DNA from: Streptomyces sp. NBC_00239 | GTDB lineage: Bacteria > Actinomycetota > Actinomycetes > Streptomycetales > Streptomycetaceae | Assembly (NCBI RefSeq): GCF_036194065.1 | Contig: NZ_CP108096.1 | Location: 62,001 to 126,000 of the forward strand | Direction of reading: 5' to 3' | DNA length: 64,000 bases | In this document: piece after piece, positions 60,231 to 64,000 of the stretch | Layout of the letters: the number at the start of each line of letters is the position of its first letter | Numbering within the stretch: position 1 is the first letter of the stretch | Translations under genes and position numbers: made by a program | Notes under the pieces: generated by a model | Database searches by the model: none | What the model saw: only the letters and a program-made list of their open reading frames with translations | Told to the model about the DNA's origin: nothing

Positions 60231-61135
60231 TGCAGCTCCCTGATCATCTTCTTAAACAACATACGGGTGTCGTCTGGGTCGAGCGCCCTCTGCCAGAGGC
60301 TGCTGAAAGCCGATGTGTACGCATCCGTATACAGGGCTTCATCGAAGTATCCCGAGCTGACCATGTTCTCCAACCACACGACGGAGCGCGCTGGTTCGGG
60401 AAAGTGCATGAGGACGAACGCCCCGGATGTGCCGGGGTGGCAGTCCACTGACTCGGGCAGGACGCGGATGGCGTTCCAGGGCTTCTCGGACTCCAGGAGC
60501 AGCCGCTCGAGCTGGCCTTTGAGGATCTCCTTGTCCTTGACCGTCTTCCGCAACCCCTCTTCGTCGAGGAGCGCACGAAACTGGCGCGGGGCGCCGCCGG
60601 CGATGCGGCTCTGCCGGTCCATGCGGATGTCCACGAGGCCTTTGATCTCGACAGGACTCAGTTCTTCGCGCATCGCCGAGATGACGTACTCGGCGTATTC
60701 GCGGGTCTGGAGCCGACCGGGAACGATCTTAGGCTCGTAGTTGTCCTCGCCCGAGGCCCGCAGCTCCAGAGCGAGGAAGCCCTCGAACCGCATCGGGCCG
60801 AGTAGGGCTGCGTTCCGGCGCCACAGGGCGGGCCGGGGGCTGTTGGTTGTTGTGTCGCTGTCGGCCTGCAGGAAGGCCAACACCTCACGGCGCTCGGCGG
60901 GATCTGCCTCAAGACAGTCCAAGATCGCTTCCGCAAGCTCTGGGGCGACGCGCTTCCTCCTGCCCAGCTCAATCCTGCTGACCGCGGATCCGTCCAGTGC
61001 GAAAGGGGGGTTATGCCGCCCGAGTCGTTCCGCTACGTCGCCCTGCGTCAGATCCCGCCGCTCGCGCAACTGCCGGAAGGCAACACCGACTTCACGGAGC
61101 ATCAGCGACCCGGGGGCCTCGTTCCCATGCGACAT
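60227..61135 (-). CDS. XRE-family regulator with DUF5753 domain
   Basis: 302 aa from the ATG at 61135. N-terminal HTH: VGVAFRQLRERRDLTQGDVAERLGRHNPPFALDGSAVSRIELGRR. The rest is a DUF5753 sensing domain (IVPGRLQTREYAEYVISAM, DIRMDRQSRIAGGAPRQFRALLDEEGLR, VWLENMVSSGYFDE). It is the partner of the DUF397 protein just downstream. Such pairs tune development or antibiotic regulons in Streptomyces; targets here are unknown. Confidence 0.85.
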   Translation of the reverse strand: MSHGNEAPGSLMLREVGVAFRQLRERRDLTQGDVAERLGRHNPPFALDGSAVSRIELGRRKRVAPELAEAILDCLEADPAERREVLAFLQADSDTTTNSPRPALWRRNAALLGPMRFEGFLALELRASGEDNYEPKIVPGRLQTREYAEYVISAMREELSPVEIKGLVDIRMDRQSRIAGGAPRQFRALLDEEGLRKTVKDKEILKGQLERLLLESEKPWNAIRVLPESVDCHPGTSGAFVLMHFPEPARSVVWLENMVSSGYFDEALYTDAYTSAFSSLWQRALDPDDTRMLFKKMIRELQ

Positions 61136-61335
61136 GGTGGCCAGTGTGACGGCTCGGAGCGATCCCGACAACCAATCTCTTCAGCAATTTGCTCAACCAT
61201 GTTGCTAGGGCTACGGCGTTGGGCCATCCTGGCCAGGGTCACGATCTGTGTCGGCGCTGTCGCTTCTCATGGCATCTGCCGCCGGACTGTGCGGACCGTT
61301 GCTGGTTCCACCGTTGTCCGAGGAGGGCTGCAAGG

Positions 61336-61746
61336 ATGCCCCGCCCCACGTTGTTCCACGTGCTGGTCCAAGAGCGCCGATGGGACAACTGGGCTGTCTT
61401 TGCTGGTCACTTGGAGCGCACGGCCCGCGACTTGGCTCTGAAGAACGACTCTCCCCGGTTCTCCGGGGTCTTCATTGCCCGGCGTACGTTCGACCGGTGG
61501 ATGCTCGGTGATTTGAGAGCAATACCGCAGCAGGACACCCGGGTGGCTGTGGAACACCTTCTGGGGTTCCCCTTCGATGAACTGTTCGGCCCACCCCGCG
61601 ATGTCCCTAGAGAGGCTGACATCCGGGGCGACCGCGGCGAGCCCGGCGCCGAACGGAGTGGAGCCGCTCTCGCCGATCCTCAGTCCCAACGGGCGGCACA
61701 GTACGACACGGCGATGCCGGCGTTCGACGAACGGCCTGGAGGATGA
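61336..61746 (+). CDS. Small regulator-like protein, 136 aa
   Basis: The ATG at 61336 has GAGGAGGG upstream. Its first 85 residues (PTLFHVLVQERRW...VFIARRTFDRWMLGDLRAIPQQDTRVAVEHLLGFPFDELF) closely follow those of the next gene (FRRLVEERGW...VNVARRTFDRWMAGELKGLPQRDTRMILEHLFQQP), so it is a short paralog. It lacks the TPR-like part. The HTH-like RRTFDRWM helix suggests DNA binding. Its stop is 1 base before the next start. Confidence 0.7.
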   Translation: MPRPTLFHVLVQERRWDNWAVFAGHLERTARDLALKNDSPRFSGVFIARRTFDRWMLGDLRAIPQQDTRVAVEHLLGFPFDELFGPPRDVPREADIRGDRGEPGAERSGAALADPQSQRAAQYDTAMPAFDERPGG

Positions 61747-61747
61747 C

Positions 61748-63127
61748 GTGCATACGACACGGATGACGCTGTTTCGCCGGCTGGTTGAGGAGCGGGGCTG
61801 GACCACGGTCGAGACGTTCAACCCCCACTTCTCCCGCGCGGGGCGAGAACTGGCCAAACAACCCGACATGAAACGCCTCGCGGCCGTCAACGTCGCCCGC
61901 CGCACCTTCGACCGGTGGATGGCCGGAGAGTTGAAGGGCCTGCCGCAGCGCGACACCCGAATGATCCTGGAACACCTCTTCCAGCAACCCGCCACACTGC
62001 TGTTCGCCACGCCGGATGGCACGCATCAGGAGGCTGCCGCAAACCCCAGGCCGGCCGATCGGTCACACTCGGCGGTCCCCGTCCTGCGCCCCGCCGGGGC
62101 CTTCGACGACCCACAGGCCGTGATCACGCAAACGGAGTTACTGACGCAATCCAGCGTAGATGCGGTGGTATTGGATCATTTCAGTGCGGAGATCCAGGGG
62201 ATCGTCGACCGGTACGAGACCCAGGGCCCACAGGCATTGGCCGGCGAGGCACGTGTCCTGCGGGGTGCACTCGGCGCCCTGCTGAGCGGCCGCCAACACC
62301 CGCCAGCCGTACACGCCGAACTGTTCAGGCTAACTGGACGAGCGGCAGGCCTCTTGGCGTACATGGCCGTCAACGCGGGGGCCGAGTCCAGCATCGCGGA
62401 GGCCTACTGTGCGCAGGCCGAAACCTTTGCCGAGCACGTCGGAGATACATCGCTCCAGATGTGGGCCGCGGGCACCCGGTCTCTGAGCCTGTACTACCAG
62501 CAGCGTTACGCCGAGGCCGATGCCGCGGCGGCCGCCGGAATCGACTTGGCGCCCAACGACGGGCAGGCCATCCGGCTCCTGGCCAACGGACGAGCGCGGG
62601 CCCTGGCCCGGCTCGGCGACCGAAGGGGCGCGGAGCGGGCCATCGGCAGGGCACTGGACCTTTCTGAACAGCAGTCCTTCCTACCTTCCGGGATCACCTC
62701 GTGCATTTCCTTCGTGCCCTACAGCCTGGCCCGGACCCTGGCCAACGAGGTCACCACGAGGTTGTCCCTCGATGACACGGGCGAGGTTCTGTCCTGTGCC
62801 CAACGAATCGACGGCCTGATCGAGGAGTCCGACTCCGAGTGGAGCCGGTCGCTGGTGGCGCTCGATGTCGCCACGGCGCTCCTGCAGCACAAGCAGCCGG
62901 AGGTGGAGCATGCCATGGCTCTGGGGCGCCGCGCGCTCCATGCCGGCACGACCGCGCCGATCACCTCCGTATGGAAGCGGGCGATCGAACTGTACGAGCG
63001 GGCGGAGCGCTGGCACGGCGAGCCCGATGTAGGTGACTATGCCGAAGAACTTCGGACCTGGCGGTCACGCCCCCAGGCCAAATCGATCGTCAGTGGCTCG
63101 GGCGTGGAGCTCGCACCGCAGCAGTAA
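61748..63127 (+). CDS. Regulator-like protein with TPR-like repeats, 459 aa
   Basis: GTG at 61748 with GGAGG five bases before. N-terminal HTH-like unit (residues about 5-85, RRTFDRWM). The long C-terminal half is helical with TPR-like pairs (AEAYCAQAETFAEHVGDTSLQMWAAG, ARALARLGDRRGAERAIGRALDLSE). Codon 131 is TTA, so translation should depend on the bldA tRNA and be tied to development. A second copy of the gene begins at the right edge of the window with 75 identical bases. Confidence 0.75.
   Translation: MHTTRMTLFRRLVEERGWTTVETFNPHFSRAGRELAKQPDMKRLAAVNVARRTFDRWMAGELKGLPQRDTRMILEHLFQQPATLLFATPDGTHQEAAANPRPADRSHSAVPVLRPAGAFDDPQAVITQTELLTQSSVDAVVLDHFSAEIQGIVDRYETQGPQALAGEARVLRGALGALLSGRQHPPAVHAELFRLTGRAAGLLAYMAVNAGAESSIAEAYCAQAETFAEHVGDTSLQMWAAGTRSLSLYYQQRYAEADAAAAAGIDLAPNDGQAIRLLANGRARALARLGDRRGAERAIGRALDLSEQQSFLPSGITSCISFVPYSLARTLANEVTTRLSLDDTGEVLSCAQRIDGLIEESDSEWSRSLVALDVATALLQHKQPEVEHAMALGRRALHAGTTAPITSVWKRAIELYERAERWHGEPDVGDYAEELRTWRSRPQAKSIVSGSGVELAPQQ
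61760..61834 (+). repeat. 75-bp exact direct repeat, copy 1
   Basis: Identical to 63926-64000, in the same frame of both regulator-like genes. The bases before it (codons 2-4) differ. The spacing between copies is 2,166 bp. This points to a recent tandem duplication or gene conversion. Confidence 0.9.
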
Positions 63128-63135
63128 GGAGAATC

Positions 63136-63894
63136 GTGACGCCCGAACTGGACGTCTTTCCCGGAGCTTTTCCGCACCGTCCGCCCCCGGACCTCGACAG
63201 CACCGGCCTTCTCGTTGAGCACGACTGGCGGGCGTTCTCCGCCGTCGAGCAGATGGCGAACCACTGGGCACGCCCGGGGTGGGCGGAGGGCTTTCGCGTC
63301 TACTACTGGATGTTGACATTCCCCGATGCCGAGGACCTGGTGAGCCGCGCGCGACACTGCCAGGACGCACTCGCGGACCTGGGCATGGACCCCGTCCCCC
63401 AGGACGGACTGCATGTGACGGTGACCCGCATCGGCGATGCCGGCGTGGTTACCAATGATCAGTTGTATCTCCTTGCCGACCTGGCAGGAGAGTTGCCGTT
63501 GACGTCCTTCCAGATCGCTGCCCACCCCATGGCGGGATCGCGAGGGGCCGTTCGGTTCACCCTCGCTCCGTGGTCGCCGCTGGTCCGCCTGCATGCCGCC
63601 CTCAGCGAGGTCGGACGACGCGCTGGCGTTCCCGGCGGCAAGCCCACCCTGGCTTTCCGGCCCCACCTGGGCGTGCTGTACAGCAACCGGGAGCGTCCCG
63701 CTTCCCCGGTGGTCGAGAGCGTGGCCCGCCTGCGCACCCTTGATCCGGTCCCCTTGGAGATCAGCAGCGTGGAACTCGTCGAGCTCTGGCGTACCACCGG
63801 TCCCGTGCCGGCCTACCGGTGGCGTGTCGTGCGGAGCGTCCCCCTGCGTCCGCGCTCGGATCTCCCTGCCCTGTCCGGTCGGCAGCGGGGCTGA
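63136..63894 (+). CDS. 2H phosphoesterase-like protein (2'-5' RNA ligase type)
   Basis: 252 aa. GTG with AAGGAG before. Two short His motifs, LHVTVTRIG (His93) and FRPHLGVLYSN (His177), about 84 residues apart, fit the 2H phosphoesterase superfamily (2'-5' RNA ligase, cyclic phosphodiesterase). The second motif reads HLG rather than HxT, so activity is uncertain. It lies between two copies of the regulator-like gene and is 8 bases after the first. Confidence 0.7.
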   Translation: MTPELDVFPGAFPHRPPPDLDSTGLLVEHDWRAFSAVEQMANHWARPGWAEGFRVYYWMLTFPDAEDLVSRARHCQDALADLGMDPVPQDGLHVTVTRIGDAGVVTNDQLYLLADLAGELPLTSFQIAAHPMAGSRGAVRFTLAPWSPLVRLHAALSEVGRRAGVPGGKPTLAFRPHLGVLYSNRERPASPVVESVARLRTLDPVPLEISSVELVELWRTTGPVPAYRWRVVRSVPLRPRSDLPALSGRQRG

Positions 63895-63913
63895 CGGGGA
63901 CGGAGGGCACGAG

Positions 63914-64000
63914 GTGCACACCGTGCGGATGACGCTGTTTCGCCGGCTGGTTGAGGAGCGGGGCTGGACCACGGTCGAGACGTTCAACCCCCACTTCTCC
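63914..64000 (+). CDS. Second copy of the regulator-like gene (partial)
   Basis: GTG at 63914 with GGAGGG before. The frame opens V-H-T-V-R and then MTLFRRLVEERGW, as in the first copy, and the DNA is identical to 61760-61834 from 63926 to the window edge. The rest is outside the window, so its length and intactness are unknown. Confidence 0.75.
   Translation, partial: MHTVRMTLFRRLVEERGWTTVETFNPHFS
63926..64000 (+). repeat. 75-bp exact direct repeat, copy 2 (runs off the window)
   Basis: Identical to 61760-61834 as far as the window allows; the true length is probably greater. Confidence 0.9.

Noticed and set aside
1..64000. CRISPR arrays, rRNA, intact tRNA, phage structural genes, conjugation helicase genes
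   Set aside because: None were seen on either strand; the only short regular repeats are those listed.

Overview
The window reads as an accessory region of a Streptomyces or close relative. GC is very high, GTG and TTG starts are common, ribosome binding sites are AGGAG-like, and Actinobacteria-specific families appear (WhiB, DUF397 with an XRE partner, class E sortase, MAB_1171c/ImmA modules, a plasmid-type LexA/DnaE2 set). There are no ribosomal or core-metabolism genes. Many genes are hypothetical and several are typical of large linear plasmids or chromosome arms. Which of the two this is cannot be decided from the sequence.

Layout. 0-6.5 kb: a reverse-strand run containing a Mom-family DNA-modification protein, a TniQ-like protein, several small unknowns and a NERD-domain membrane protein. 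6.6-8.4 kb: a membrane protein and a lipoprotein on the + strand. 8.5-23.2 kb: a reverse-strand operon (MFS exporter, ATP-grasp ligase, PTS EIIC, small protein, glycosyltransferase). Its last gene is cut into a 5' half (18488-18796) and a 3' half (8503-8999) by a 9.5-kb Tn554/RIT-like element. The element carries three tyrosine recombinases, a TnpC-like protein, a DHA2 drug exporter and a second glycosyltransferase. A shared 7-bp core (TCATCGT) and imperfect terminal inverted repeats mark its ends.

23.4-33 kb: a secreted SH3 protein, small unknowns, a Spo11/topoisomerase VI-A-like protein, a second LexA, and a damage-tolerance set (ImuB-like Y-family protein overlapping DnaE2, with a near-consensus LexA box upstream). 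33-44 kb: a zinc-motif protein, a PlsC acyltransferase, a DEDD exonuclease, an ATP-dependent DNA ligase, acetyltransferases, a hydrolase and unknowns. 44.1-48.5 kb: a compact reverse operon with a winged-helix protein, a DciA-like protein with four C-terminal repeats, WhiB and two tiny overlapping ORFs. This could be a replication or partition module. 47.7-49.9 kb: a class E sortase and a thioester/SpaA adhesin whose sorting signal stops at LPQTGA.

50.2-64 kb: regulators and regulatory modules. These are a double-HTH XRE protein, a HAD hydrolase, two divergent ImmA/IrrE + MAB_1171c modules (one with an XRE regulator and an exported amidase), a DUF397/XRE pair with a dTDP-rhamnose-reductase-like protein, and a tandem family of regulator-like proteins. 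A second copy of that family begins exactly at the right edge and is identical to the first over 75 bp. Start sites given for GTG/TTG genes were chosen by ribosome binding site and are inferences.
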